A stretch of DNA of 64,000 nt, from contig JAHRBS010000004.1 of assembly GCA_024305745.1 (NCBI GenBank), positions 4,402,001-4,466,000 on the forward strand. Direction: 5' to 3'. How positions within the stretch are numbered: the stretch's first letter is position 1; the number at the start of each line of letters is the position of its first letter. The translations under genes and the position numbers were made by a program. The stretch comes from Polyporus tsugae. Taxonomy: Eukaryota; Basidiomycota; Agaricomycetes; Polyporales; Polyporaceae. This document shows, one piece after another, positions 20,460-32,530 of the stretch. Below the pieces are notes generated by a model that did not search any database, was not told where the DNA came from, and worked only from the letters and a program-made list of their open reading frames with translations.

Positions 20460-22954
20460 CTAGGCCATGCGCGCGACGTCGCGGCGCTTGGAGCGCACCT
20501 CGTCGTACTCGACCGTCTCCTCCGTGACGACCTTGAGCTCGATCGCGGTCGGGGACGAGGAGGCCTTGGATAACTGCGAAGTCGCGAATGTGCTCGTTGA
20601 GCGCGGGCGCGGTGGCGCGTGGGCAAGGGGGGGGGAGAGAGAGAAACGACGTACCTGGGTGGTATAGCCTGAGGAGGGGTAGCCTGAGGAGGGGTTGCTG
20701 GATGCCGTGCCCGCGAGGCCGGAGAGGCCGACCAGGTGGCCAGACCCTTGGTTCGTGTTGGGGGTGAGGAACTTGCGGGTGTTGAGTCTGTGGCCCGGCG
20801 AGGGTGTTATCGTTATGGACTCGGATGGCATGAAATGAAGGGAAGGATGGGGGACCACTCACGCTACGAGGAATGTGTTTGCATACACTGGAATGACGGA
20901 CGGTACGCTATGATGTCAGTGTGCTGCCTGTGGCTTGCAGGACATCGCATCGCACGCACGCTTGGTGAGAATGCATGACAGCGCGGCATAGATGAAGTTG
21001 GCCGGCCACGCGATCGACTGTCAACCGAAGCCGGGTCATGGTCAGCTATGACCAGGGACGCATGCGTGCGGCAGAGTCGGGAAAGACTTACGAACGCGAC
21101 ATTCAGGATGTGGATAACGCTGCAGCAGCGATGAAAGGACGTGAGCTACCCAATTCGATAAGCATATAGCAGAGCGAGGAGATGGAATTACCAGTTGAGA
21201 GCACCTGAGGAAAAGAACATCAACATCATCCGCAATGTCGCAACAGAGCACACGGGCGCCGCCCTTCAGAGTAACAGGCAAGCACATGTGCATGGCATAA
21301 CCGATTGCTCACCTGTACTGATGGAATACGCTATCAGAACCTCGAGCATAGAGTCCGTCCTAGAAAACAGGCCAAGTCAGAGGTACACATCTCTCCACCT
21401 CACCTGGATGCAGGCAAGGGAGAAGACGGAAGGGGAAAGACGATACGCACCTGTCGATCCCAGTCCGGCTCTTGTGGAGGACGTAAATAAGCGTCAGGGA
21501 GAGTATGATGTCGCCGGTCATCTGGATCGACGACCCGACAGAGGCCAGCCACTGGAATACCGAACGCGTATTGGGAATCAGGGTCAATGTGAGCAAGAGC
21601 CTTGGTTGGTTGGAGCAGGACGTTCACGGGGTACTGCGATAAGAGACACGTACGGAGTACTTCAGGCCATCAATGAAATCAGCGGCCTTGGACCTAGAGA
21701 TGCACTGGTGAAAATGGAGCAAGGAATTAAGGACACAGCGACGTACATCTGGATCCCAAGGGCTACACAAACGGCGGAGAAGTTAGCTGGCAGCGGGACG
21801 GCGGACATATATAGGGCCTTACCTGTGAAGAAGGCTGGCGGTGCGATGTGAAGATTGCGCTCAGAGGGGAACTGTATACACATTGATACATCCCCGCATA
21901 ACACGCTTACCGATGTTGCCCAGATTCAGGATGAACTGTGAAGTTGCGATGAGTTTATATAACTCTACACGCGCATACGTTGAACAAACATACGGCGAAG
22001 CCGACCACGGGCCTAAACTTGGGTGCGACTGGACGACCGAGATTAGCACCACGGCGACCGGTTTGCACTACAGACGTTCTACTTACACAGCCATACTCTC
22101 CGAACAAAGAACCTATCAACGCAGAAACACATGGTTAGCTATGAACTAAACGATCGGGTCAGATTACAAACGTTTGTGACATAAGCACTACTATTGTCTG
22201 TGGGTCGGAGGGACGAATGAGTGTCGAATAACACCCGGTGGATCGACGGAAAGCTTACCGCGAGGATGGGCAATGCCTAGCGGTGGTGGGAAGGCGAGGC
22301 TTAACACGACGGTCTACGCTCTAATGTGTAGGTACTTACGGTGAATCCCCTGTTAAACGAGGTCGTTGGCTTACGCGCATCGACTATGAGCCAAGAGGTG
22401 ACTTACCAGACAGGCTTCTGAAGGAAGAGGTGCGTGGGGTCCCAGTACATTTGCACCAAATAGAAGTACCTGCGTGTTGGTTGGGATGCGAAAGTTCTGA
22501 CACTAGACAAGTGCAGAATGGACATACGCAATGTAGAGAATCAACCCCGAAACGACTGTCTCCAGGAAGCTACAATCCCATCATGAGTGTCTGCGCAGCG
22601 TTGTGCTCGTTGAAGGGATAAACGCACACCACTGCCGTTACCTAGTCGTGTAAAATCCCATCAAGCCTAACCCAGGGAAACACCTACGAGCGGTATGCAC
22701 TCACCCAAACCTTCATGAGCTTGCGATCATCGGCGTACTCGCGGAAGTACTGGTACGCCTGGTGGAACAACAACCCATTCAGGCTGGAGAGTCGTCAATA
22801 TCACCAAACCAAAATTGATAGCGGGAAGAGGAACTCACAGAAACGTTATCGCGGTGCCCAGCAGCCAGGCGCCCATGCTGTTTGCGACGGGGATATGCGG
22901 AAAGCTGGCCAGCGGGTCCGCGGCCACCGCCGTGGCGTTCGTCGCAGCAGACAT
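20460..22954 (-). CDS. DUF6534-family seven-helix membrane protein
   Basis: Twenty-one exons can be joined in frame to 343 residues. The start ATG at 22954 opens MSAATNATAVAADP; the stop is at 20460-20462. About seven hydrophobic helices are seen: GAWLLGTAITFLLNGLLF, VWVTAVVFLETVVSGLIL, ALPILATIVVLMSQTFF, FILNLGNIAFFTALGI, GSSIQMTGDIILSLTLIYVL, EVLIAYSISTGALNCVIHIL and PANFIYAALSCILTKLYANT. The family hallmarks are HKSRTGIDRTDSML and the end of the last helix leading to LNTRKFL. The hydrophilic tail is Ser/Gly-rich and ends with an acidic-basic segment. This family is large in Agaricomycetes and of unknown function; receptor-like topology is only suggestive. The gene is remarkable for micro-exons of 14 (22628-22641), 10 (22340-22349), 18, 12, 16 and 13 bases. 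Confidence 0.85.
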
Positions 22955-24377
22955 GGCTTTGGCGATTCGGATGGGTGAATCTGGACTGCGGGGAGGCACT
23001 CCAAGGGCAGGGGAGGACGATTGAGGCTACCGCGACGCTGCCCTTGAAGTCGGTGACGGAAGCAACGCAGCAGGGTGGCGGCGGGGGAGATGGAGAGGAC
23101 CGGGTGCCGAGCAGAGCAGATCTAAAGTGCCCGGCATAAGTATGTGGACCTTTTGTGGACCCTGGTTCAGATCTTAAACAAACATGCGAATCTGCCGAAG
23201 CGTCGACCTCGCGCAGACGCGCCAGGCCATGGCGCTTGTCCCCATCATTCCTGGCGCGCTTTCAAATTTCATTGATTATGTTGGTCCAGACTGAGGAGAG
23301 GCGTCTGGAGGCGCAACGACCTAACTTAAGTGCGTGAGATCACGACGCCTGCGGATCCAGAAGGCCCCACTCTTGCCGCAGTTGAGTAAGTATCCTTGAG
23401 TACCCACATCCTGGATGTCTATTGTCGGTCACAAGGTAAATCCATCAGTTGAGCGTGGTGTGAGCATAGCTTGTAGCGTGGTGCGGAGAGACAGAACGCA
23501 CTAAGTATGTACGCACAGCAGATCGCCTGGCGGCCTATCAACTTGTCACCTCCCGTTCATTCTGATCTTCGTCGGTCTCGTCCGAAAAGGCGGCATCCAA
23601 TTTGACGACCTGGTGACTTCACGTCCGTTTCCTGGATACTTTGAGCAGCTAGCGTCGCTGACCACATCGGGGACTCCACGTACCTTCTGGTGGCGTGCTT
23701 CACATCATCTAAGTACACATCCCTGGAGGCTGGAGCACGACTCAAAATAAGCTAGTCTCGAAGGTCCTCGGAAAATACCCCTCTCGACACCAGAGCGTTT
23801 ATGACGAGCTAGGTCCGGTAAATGAGCGACTCGTCGTAAAATCATTTTGTGGACTGGGAGGCAACGAATGTGAATACCAACTCGTTTACGGCAGGTACTA
23901 TAGATGCGTCTGTTGGCGAGAGCACGGGCTCGGATGTGTGTAGTGCGTACATGTGGCGCATGATGCATGATGCATGAAGGAATGTTAATGTTGCAGCTGC
24001 AGTGCAGGACTGGGGACGGGCCGCGGTGCCTTTCCGCCAGCGCAAGCTGCAGTATCCGTGGTAAAACCAGGGACCAGACAGGGACCAGAGGGACCTGGCG
24101 GCACGTCCCACAGATCGGTCGCGATATCGATGTTGGTGAGGGATGAGATGGGATGGGATGGGATGGGACGGGTTTCCGTGAAATGGGATTGACAGAATGG
24201 GATGATCGGATACTTAGCGTGATGCGGAGGAATCATGAACCGGAGCGTCGAGAACGATCGTCGAAAGAGCGAGACGTGGGACGGCAGCGAGAGAGACGAG
24301 AGACGAGTAACGAACAGCGAGCGACAGACTACGCCATGCTCGAAATGGGGCCGCACCCGGAGCGCACGCGTCGTCGT
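22955..24377. other. Intergenic region without a supported gene
   Basis: The first 250 bases are the upstream region of the DUF6534 gene. Nothing coding was recognised. A (GGGAT)n microsatellite lies at 24140-24172. Confidence 0.55.
24140..24172 (+). repeat. GGGAT pentanucleotide microsatellite
   Basis: About six imperfect copies of GGGAT, starting GGGATGAGATGGGATGGGAT. It has no visible link to a gene. Confidence 0.8.
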
Positions 24378-24815
24378 ACTTACAAGTCGACGGTGTCCTC
24401 CGTGACGATCTTGAGCTCGGCGTCCGCGGACGTCCTGAAGTTGGAAGTGCTGGTCAGGCGCGGTGGCGGTTGCCGCGGGGAGAACACGTCGCGCCTACTG
24501 CAGTAACTAGTCGGTTCTATGCAATCTGTTCTCTGTACTACATACCCCGGGCCTCTTGTGGTAGCATATTAATGGTATCCCCCTTCAAGTCGTTCACGAC
24601 GAGGTAGAGGAGGTGAGGAACTTCCGTGTGTTGAGTCTGCGCAGGAGAGACTGTCGTTGTCGTCATGAGAAGTAACTTGTGCAGGGGTACTCACGCTACA
24701 ACGTGTTCGCATAGACTGGCAATTGAATGTGGGCAGTCCGCCATATCAGTGTCCTAGGCCTGCCTATGATCTGCGTAACGTCGTACGCGCGTACGCTTGG
24801 TGAGAATGCACGAGA
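24378..24815 (-). pseudogene. Truncated relic of a DUF6534 gene (3' exons only)
   Basis: On the minus strand this segment aligns with the last four exons and introns of the intact DUF6534 gene at 20.5-21.0 kb. Matching plus-strand blocks are TGAGGAACTT(C/G)CG(T/G)GTGTTGAGTCT, CACTCACGCTAC, and CGCTTGGTGAGAATGCA. The tail peptide AELKIVTEDTVDL ending in a stop parallels IELKVVTEETVEYD of the intact gene. Homology stops abruptly upstream of about 24815, so the N-terminal membrane helices are missing. No start or complete frame is present. It most likely arose by partial local duplication and decay. Confidence 0.7.
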
Positions 24816-27204
24816 ATGTTCCATCGGAGGTATGACCGTACATCTGGTTCTCAAGTCATACATATTCGAGCGGTTTCTGACTGTAATAACGAGAGGAGCA
24901 GGTAGTAGTCGGATCCACACCGTTGTGTGCGGGGTATCCGCCATGCAAGGCTAGCCTGCTTGTCATGTTCATGTTCCGTTTATTTGTCACGAATATATCG
25001 ATGTTTATGTCTTGCGATGATAAGCTAGGTGGACTTCGGAATGCTTGGGATCGACGGTAGCGAATTCAAAGATTGGCAGCAAATTTGTTTTGGCAGAGAT
25101 CTTGAGCTCGATTAGCTCAACTATTGTCAAGACACGCCGTCTCGGATGCCCTTCCAGGCTGGCTTTAGCTTCTCTTCAGTATATAAGCTCCAACTCAAGC
25201 CATTTCGTCGCAACTCCTCCCCGCCTCCTTCGAATTACTCCACCTGGCAAAACCTCTCCGACCATCTCTCGTGTAGCGCAGCGTGTGTCTAAACTGTAAC
25301 CCTCCTACCGAAGCCGGTACAAGAAGATCTCGGGGCCACTTGAGTCGGCGCGGTTTGAGGCATGTCGTGGAGGAGCTGAGCGCACTAAGTAGTAAGAAGA
25401 TCGGAGCGGCGGGCCAAGACGAGACGCGGTCACGTGAAGTCAATGAGGAGACGCGTCGTCACCGCGTTGGCTATGTCGTCGTCGCCGTCGGGACTTGCTA
25501 CTGTACTTTTCGACGCGCATACACTGAGCCAACAACATACGCATGTATATCTGCAGACCAGTATTATGAGTAGTGCACCCATTAATCTACTTTCAATCCG
25601 ACGACCAACCCATGTCAAATTCCACACTGTTGCAGACGGCTTATTAGTACATCCGTCGACGCCACCACTCAGGCCTCGATCTTGAGGGCGCTCCCGCGTT
25701 GATAAATCATAGGTTTTGTCAAACCCTCCGTCTAATGACCGCGGATTTCATGGATGCGATAGAAGTGCTGTGGACAATTCCGTGAGCATGACTGTCACCG
25801 AATCTTTTGTTGCATAGTAGGTGCGGTTCAATATTGTAACATTGTTGATCAGAACCGCCATCTCTACTTACTTATTAGGGGCCCATAGGCGCTATGGGCC
25901 CAAGTATAGCACAATACGCGCCCATCTGTCGCGAGGTGATGGCAACATGATGTGGGGGGCAGCAGCGCCCGTTAGCCGACGGCCAGCTCACGTAAGGAGA
26001 TAACAAGGGGAATTGAAAGTCCGCTTTAAGTTGTCTGTGATCGAAGCGAGTCCGATACTGAACGCCGCAGTATCTCTCGTTTCCCATTATCTTACCTCCG
26101 CTTTGATTCCCCATTCGCATGATGGCCAGTGGTCCTGCATCACGGGATATTTAAGCTTACTGAGTACTCGCTGTATGTAAACACTTGGATTTCTCTGAAT
26201 TTACATCCCATCTCTCACGCGCTGCTGCATAGTACCAAGTACCAGGATCTCTCCTGAGGACATCATGTCCTAGACCTCAAACAATGATGTGCAGCGACCT
26301 AGAATAAATTGTGTGTATTAATTCAGGCACAGAGTAGCATATGTAGATGGCCAATCTTTTCAAGAGACGGACGTGTTCACGCTCATTCAAGTATCAGCGG
26401 GCGGGTACTACCAGCTGTATCCGGTGCCTGTCTTCCTGAGTTGGTGGCCTATTGGGCATTTGAACAGCTATTTTTTGTCGTTGTAGGGTTGTTCTTGGTT
26501 ATCCAAGCATTTACTCTGCGGCGGCCAACGACTACGACTCAATCCCGGATGCGGCTGGATGTGTGCTTACATAATCTCTTGGCGTCCAATGTTTGACATA
26601 TTTCTCCCTCCGTTGCTCTCGTGGTGCCCGGAAAATTTTTGCATCTCGCTGTATTCAATGTATAGTACGCCCTCTCCGTGCCTGATCTTTTATTGATGTA
26701 CTGGATGGGAGAGTATCTGACAATCAATAGGAGGGACTGGGTGTAACTTGCTGATATCCCGCTCGTGCATGCCACGCGGATAAATTTCTCATGGACAACT
26801 TAAAATATACTGTAATCGTACACCTTTCACCATAAAGATCTGTTGCATAGTGAGTATGTGAGTGGCCTGAAGACGCATCAGTGTTCTGCTTCGGTAAATG
26901 TGCAGAACTGTATCTTATCATTGTCCGATTCGTCGTCTATCTCATCTGCTTGACCGGTCGGGGTTGCAACACCTGCTCGAGCGAGAGACTCCGACGGTTA
27001 GCGAGAATCAGACGCTGGCCGCTCGCTTAGGCCCCATTGGCAGGGCGCTGCCGGCCCCCATTCAACATGCACAGGCGTTTCCTCCCTGCCCTCCTTGTCG
27101 ACTTTCTCTTTCTACCACACAAGGTTCTGTCTGCTTGTCCGCTCGCGTTTTCGGTAACTCCTGTTCTAGATTCTACACCTTCCTGACCGGCAGCGTCGAT
27201 CGCC
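24816..27204. other. Intergenic region without a supported gene
   Basis: Several AT-richer stretches and no spliced gene. A minus-strand stretch (25020-25130) reads IELKIS followed by about 25 open codons and might be another DUF6534-type tail, but the evidence is too thin to call. A perfect 10-bp palindrome lies at 25879-25901. The last 150 bases are CT-rich and fit the leader of the CorA gene. Confidence 0.5.
25879..25901. repeat. Perfect inverted repeat, 10-bp arms
   Basis: Arms GGGCCCATAG (25879-25888) and CTATGGGCCC (25892-25901) pair perfectly around the three-base loop GCG. It lies in an otherwise empty intergenic region more than 1 kb from any gene, so no function is proposed. Confidence 0.75.
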
Positions 27205-29916
27205 ATGCCTCGTGAAAACAGCTTCAGCGACTCCGATGGCCGCTCTCTCACCCCAGATCCTGAAGACGAGTTGGCCACCTCTCCAGTTTACGACGACTCG
27301 ACCGCAGACAAGCTTCCCGACGTTCGCCAAAGCACTGATCACGCCACCGCTCATTCAGCACCTCAGATTCTGGAGCAGAAACATACCCAGCACCATGCAA
27401 AACACGGCCCTACCTCTCCCACGTCTCCCACTGGGCCCAATAGCGCACAACGACCGGCTTTCATGACCCCCAAAGATCGCTTCCGCTCTGCCGTTCGTAA
27501 GGTCATGGCCATGCGGACAACGTCATCGTTCATGGCTCGGCGCGGTATCGGTGCTGAACCCGGTGTCGACCCCCGCCGGGCGTCCGCGTTCATGAATTTC
27601 GGCCACATCCGCCAGCAATGCCTGATCGAAGTCAACGATTATTCGACGATGCGCACCAGCTTCGGCCGCATGACCAACGCCGAGTTCATCCGCCTCCTCG
27701 CAGACGACAAGGCGAGCCACCGCGAGCCGTGGGTGCGCGTGCGGTGGATCAACATCGGCGGGATTAGCTGGGACGTTATCAGCGCGCTGGCGCTCAAGTA
27801 CGGTGCGTGCATGTTTAATTTTCCATTTGCCCAGTTGGGAGGTTGAGCTTCTCCTTCGGTCTGGTCTGGTCTGGTCTGGTCTGGTCTGGCAGACCTCCAC
27901 CCGCTCGCCCTCGAAGACGTGCTGACCCAGCGCGGCCATGCTCGGTCGAAGGCGGATTACTACCCCCAGCACCTCTTCATCCGCGTCCTCAACCATACCC
28001 TCGCGTCACAGGACGACCGTGCGACCAACACCACGTTCTCGCACCTCCCACGCTCCGAGTCGCCCGGGCCCATGGACGAGGACGAGGACGATGACGAGGA
28101 CGAGTACCAGCACGGCCCGCACAAGGGCGAGGACTTCGACGTGGACGAGAAGGCCGTGTACGGAGTCGGGAGCGCGGACGCGTCCAAGTTCTCGACGATT
28201 AACAACCGCCGCCGCAGCAGCGGCGGGGGGCTCCGCCGGCGGTTCGGGAACGGGGACATCGAGAGCCGCCAGCCGCACTCGGCGGTCCAAGCGCGGTTCG
28301 CGGGCATCGCAGATGAGAGGGAGCAGATGGACGCGCGGAACCGGAAGCTGCTGCGCGAGCTGAAGCGGGGTGACCGGGTGAGCGTGAAGATCCAGCCGAT
28401 GTGCCTGTTCTTGTTCAGGGACGGGACCGTCATTTCCATCCACAAGGGTGAGCGTTGCAGAGCAGATGAGAGAGCGTTCGTTTCGCGGGGATAAAGGTGC
28501 TGACGACTGGCGTCCAGACAACACGCTCTCTCTCACTGCACCGATCACTGAGCGGTTGCGGCAGCGGGATACGGGTCTGCGGACGACCGCGGACCCTTCG
28601 CTTCTGGTGGAGTCGCTGCTGGATCTTGGTCAGTCCTGACGTCTAGTGTCGTCCGTCTAGGTATCATGCTGACCTGCATCTCGCTAGTCGTCGACCAGGC
28701 CCTGGAGGTCGTGGAAGAGTACCAGGGCCGGATCTTGAAGATCGAGCAGGCGGTGCTCCTCAAGCCGAGCATGAAAACCGTCCGCAGACGTGAGTACCAG
28801 TACCCCACTTCCTCCCGCGTCGCCCACGCCCATGCAAGTGAGGACGAATTGGAGGCTGACGATTCGTGTTCGTGCTAGTCCACATCCTGCAGGGCGACCT
28901 GATCCTGCACAAGCGGACGCTCGAGCCGATCAAGACGGTCATATACGGCCTGCGGCGGTACGACATCGACCGCGTCATCGCGCTGAGGGAGCACGTTGAC
29001 CCGACGGTGAAGGTGGAGGGGTACATGAGCCACAAGTCCAAGATATACCTGGTGCGTGCGCCTGCAGCCTGTTTGCTCGCTAGTGACCATGACGCTGACG
29101 GTGTGTTCGTGTTCATGTGACTCTTCCGTTCGGGTGCCGCGTTGTGTGCTGTTGCGGTGGGTGGGGCCGCTGCCTCTGCACTGTAGGCGGACGTGCATGA
29201 CCATATGGAGTACATCTTGACGAGTCTGGACATGATCGCGGGGATTACGGAGAACTTGATCAATTTTACATTCAACGTGAGTCTCGTTCGTTTCTGGGTT
29301 TGCAGATGGACTTGTCTGATCGGATGCTACGTGTAGATGGCGTCGTACGAAATGAACGAAGTGATGTGAGTGTCATTGAGCTCGGGACGTGCCCTCTTTC
29401 TAGGAGATGCAGTTCCCCTGCGAGTAACGGGTTGTGGGGGGCTGCTCCCCACGGAACCACGGCGGTCGGATATTGGGAATTGTCATTTGCTAATCTTACT
29501 CTGGGTCCTCCCCCCCACCCCGCAGGCGTCGCCTGACTCTGGCGACGATCATCTTCCTGCCGCTGACCCTTCTCACCGGTTACTTTGTACGTACCGCACT
29601 GCGCTACTCCTGCTCACCTCTTGTCGTTCCCGATATTGACGTCTGACTCCTTTCCTTCGTATCCTCATGCAGGGTATGAACTTCACCCCGATGTGGTCCG
29701 TGAACAACAACTCCGACCTGCTCTTCTGGGAGATTGCCATCCCGCTCATGATTGTCGTCATCCCGCTCTTCCTGTGGAACGACTTCAGGCGGATGGGGCA
29801 CTACCTCGAGAAGAGGCTCACAAGTCGGAAGATCAAGAAGGTGCGTTTCTGTTGCGGCGTGAGCAGATGGTGTTGTGCTCATTGAACAACGGGTCTAGTC
29901 GTTCAAGCGGCAATAG
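27205..29916 (+). CDS. CorA-family magnesium transporter (MNR2/ALR-like)
   Basis: Multi-exon gene starting MPRENSFSDSDGRSL with a long disordered Ser/Thr/Pro-rich cytosolic N-terminus. The soluble CorA domain follows, with WINIGGISWDVISALALKY spliced to DLHPLALEDVLTQRGHARSK (the typical HPLALEDV motif), an acidic EDEDDDEDE insert, and the long helix containing EVVEEYQGRI and HILQGDLILHKRTLEPI. Near the C-terminus are two membrane helices around the diagnostic GMN motif (LTLATIIFLPLTLLTGYF, then GMNFTPMWSVNN, then IAIPLMIVVIPLFLW). The last exon adds only SFKRQ and a stop after a GTGCGT donor. By family knowledge it forms a pentameric Mg2+ channel; the long N-terminus resembles fungal vacuolar or plasma-membrane members, so the membrane is uncertain. 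One intron ends in a GGTCT microsatellite. Confidence 0.92.
27858..27889 (+). repeat. GGTCT x6 microsatellite at an intron 3' end
   Basis: Six perfect GGTCT copies plus GG directly precede the CAG acceptor (27890-27892 region) of the first CorA intron, taking the place of the usual pyrimidine tract. Confidence 0.9.
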
Positions 29917-32173
29917 GGCGGCGCAGTGCGCTTCGTGTCTGGATACCCGTCCCCGTTAGATTGCAGGTTTCGAGGGAGGAAACAGCGGCTTACGGCCGTA
30001 AACTGCGTTGGGGTATGTTGCTACTACGAACTCGTCATGACATTTTCTTCTCTTTCTCGCTGCCATCGTATAACCCCCATTTAGTTCTTGCATATACCGG
30101 ACGTCGTAAAACATTATCATCGCTGCTTTGGTTGGAATTGCACCGTATTTGTTCCGGTTTAACTCACGCTCTTTGTTGTGTCGCTGATTACTTATGTCTG
30201 GACTAGTAACTGGTTATATAATCATAGCGTCATTTATTATCTTTCCGCGGATCCGCGGCGAGCTAACAACGGCGTCCAACCCGTGCGCACCCGGGGTGTC
30301 GAAGTCCTTCGACACACGCGATATATGCTAACCTTTGCGCAAGTATGACCCATCCGCCCGACCTCCGTGTCGATACACCAAGTGTACGTACTAGAGTTAC
30401 CGGAGCATGGGAGAATCAGACCTTCGAAGATGCCAGATATCGCTCGACTTCTCGCCCTACTATCTCACCGACTTCCTGGCCCCCAGGTAGTGGTGGTTCG
30501 AATTACCCGAGATGGGATCCGGACAATGCACAGCCGAAGTGCCGTGGGGGATTCGAAGAAGCCCGGGGATGGCCATGGCCATGGCCCACGTTCATGGCCG
30601 AAGACCCGAGCGCCCAGGTGAGGCACAAGGACGGTCGCCCAATCCAAAGGAACGAGGAGGGCGAAATCTTCACGCCGCCTGAGGGAGGGAAGGCCAGCAC
30701 ACCGCACAGCCGCATCGAGTTACTCCGCGAGCCGGTCCTGCAGAAGCGGCAAGTCCGCGCTTGGGAACCGCGCCACGGGAACGTACGCAGTCTTTCGGTT
30801 CATCTTCACTTGGATTTGTCCTCGTTCGCGCGTGCAAATCGACCACCGTACCGTCTCTTGCTGGGATCGCGGTGGAAAAGTCGCTCGAGAAGCCGGAGAA
30901 GCGATCTTGCGAGACGATGCGCCCCGTTGTGATATACGTAAGCTCGGAGGGTGGCGGGAAGGTGAGCGAGGACGCAGTCAAGGAGGAGATCGTAGGTGGG
31001 AAGAGACTCGGTGGATACCAAGACCGCATAGGGCTTGGACTTCTGTCGCTGCGTGCGCTCCGTCGCGTTCAGCGACATCGGGGGTGGGGGGTGCACTCTG
31101 CCAGAGCGGGGAGACAGCCGAGCCCGGGAGGCCTGAGGCGTGGGGTGGGACCCTGGAGTTGAGAATCCAGTAGTGTCCCGTCGGGCATCATACCCGAGCT
31201 CTTGGAGGCCGTGCTCCTGCGCTTGTATGGACGGGAGGTACAGGACTACAGACGAGGATAGGTCAGGTGTCGAGTCGAAACGCAGAGGCTCTGAATCATA
31301 CTCGGATGTTCGGCGTTGGTCCCCCGAAAGCGCTATCAGTTTTGGAGGCGTCCTCTTACATTGCGCTCCAAGCAGGAGGGGGTGGTGACCCAAAAGGCTG
31401 AGATTAAGTGTATCTGCTCACCAGCCCTAGAGTGATCGAGAATCGGGTCAGCATTCAACATACACATTTTCTGGGCCCTAGTCTGAGTGGCCCTTGAGGG
31501 GAACGAATCGCCAGGGGCAACAGGGAAAAATGGGCATGATAACGAGTGTAGTGGAGGACAGTCTGGGGGAGAAGCGAGAGTCAGCGAAGGGCGCCGCCAA
31601 TGACGGGGTACGCCTGCCCAAAACCAAGAAGGATGCAACCTAAGCACTTGTAGTAAAACATCAGACGCCCATCGCTTAAGCTCGACGCATCTTGCTGTGG
31701 AGGGGTTGCAAAGGGCGCATTTATGCCAGTGGGAACGGTGCGCCTCCCGGTCCATACATGGCACGAGAGTACAGGAGTGGAAATATGTGATGAATGATAA
31801 GAGGTACGCATAGGTGCGAGTCTTGCGGTAGAAAATGGGGAGCTCGACTCTGAATCAATGGCTAATCGTTTTCGCTCAGACTATCATAGCGAAAGTATAG
31901 GCTCACCTCCGTCAGCTGGGACCAGTGGGGGAGAACGTCGTGCTAATGGGAGACGTGGATGACATCGCTGTGGCATGCGAGGTCACCGGTCACCAATGAC
32001 GCACTAGAGTGGGCACCTTCCCCCCTGAACCGTTGTCACCTTGCTCGAAATCCCCCGGCATGAGTGCGACTCGGGAGATGAGACTGTATATACATATGCA
32101 TGGTGAGTCTGATCTTCCTGAGTGCGCTAGCATAAGACCGGTTTCATTTAGTGCTATCATACAATCAGCGTAA
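29917..32173. other. Intergenic region; one weak open frame
   Basis: An open frame at 30345-30932 on the plus strand (195 codons, Pro/Arg/Trp-rich, containing KDGRPIQRNEEGEIFTPPEG) could be part of a hypothetical gene, but no family, start context or supporting introns were found. The rest, including 31390-32170, shows nothing coding. Confidence 0.4.
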
Positions 32174-32209
32174 GTGATATTCAACAAATTGACAGGAGTC
32201 TTCTACATA

Positions 32210-32530
32210 ATCCTATGCAAGCCGCCCGGCAAAACGCACAGGGGAAGGAAGCCGGTCATTTACATACCTCTTCCCTCTTTATACGACATCCGATGTCGTC
32301 GCGCTTCGCTTCCTCCCCCAGCGTGCGTACGAGCGCGCGCGGATCGTGGCTCGCGTGTTCATGCTGTTCCGCGGGGTCGCCGCGGAGGAGGCGGATTTGT
32401 GGGCGGCGGGGAGTGAACGGGCCGGAACGCCGGTTGACTGGGTGGATGTCGTCGGCGTGAGACCGGGAGAGCTTGGGATGCGAGCGTGTTCCGAGTCCTG
32501 GAGTGGGATGCCATGGAGGTCTTGTAGAAC
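32210..32530 (+). pseudogene. Deleted, frameshifted relic of the gene at 34238-35596
   Basis: Two blocks match the intact gene 2-3 kb downstream. The first reads RKPVIYI, equivalent to LRKPVIYLMPPKP. After an internal deletion of roughly 450 bases, the second block (about 32290-32527) matches the last 240 bases: the run CCCCAGCGTGCGTACGAGCG parallels CCCCAACGTGCGTACGAGCG, and ARVFMLFRGVAAEEADLWAA parallels TRVMMLFSGISTSEVGNWTA. A one-base loss near 32480 shifts the frame just before the conserved FRVLEWxxMEI(V/L) end, and a stop follows at the homologous place. There is no start region. It is a decayed paralogue. Confidence 0.75.

Noticed and set aside
25020..25130. Possible third DUF6534 tail on the minus strand (IELKIS...)
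   Set aside because: The resemblance is limited to a few residues (IELK), with no intron or upstream exon homology.
30345..30932. Plus-strand open frame of 195 codons
   Set aside because: Composition is Pro/Arg/Trp-rich and irregular, with no recognisable domain and no good splice model. It is possibly a relic but not supportable as a gene.
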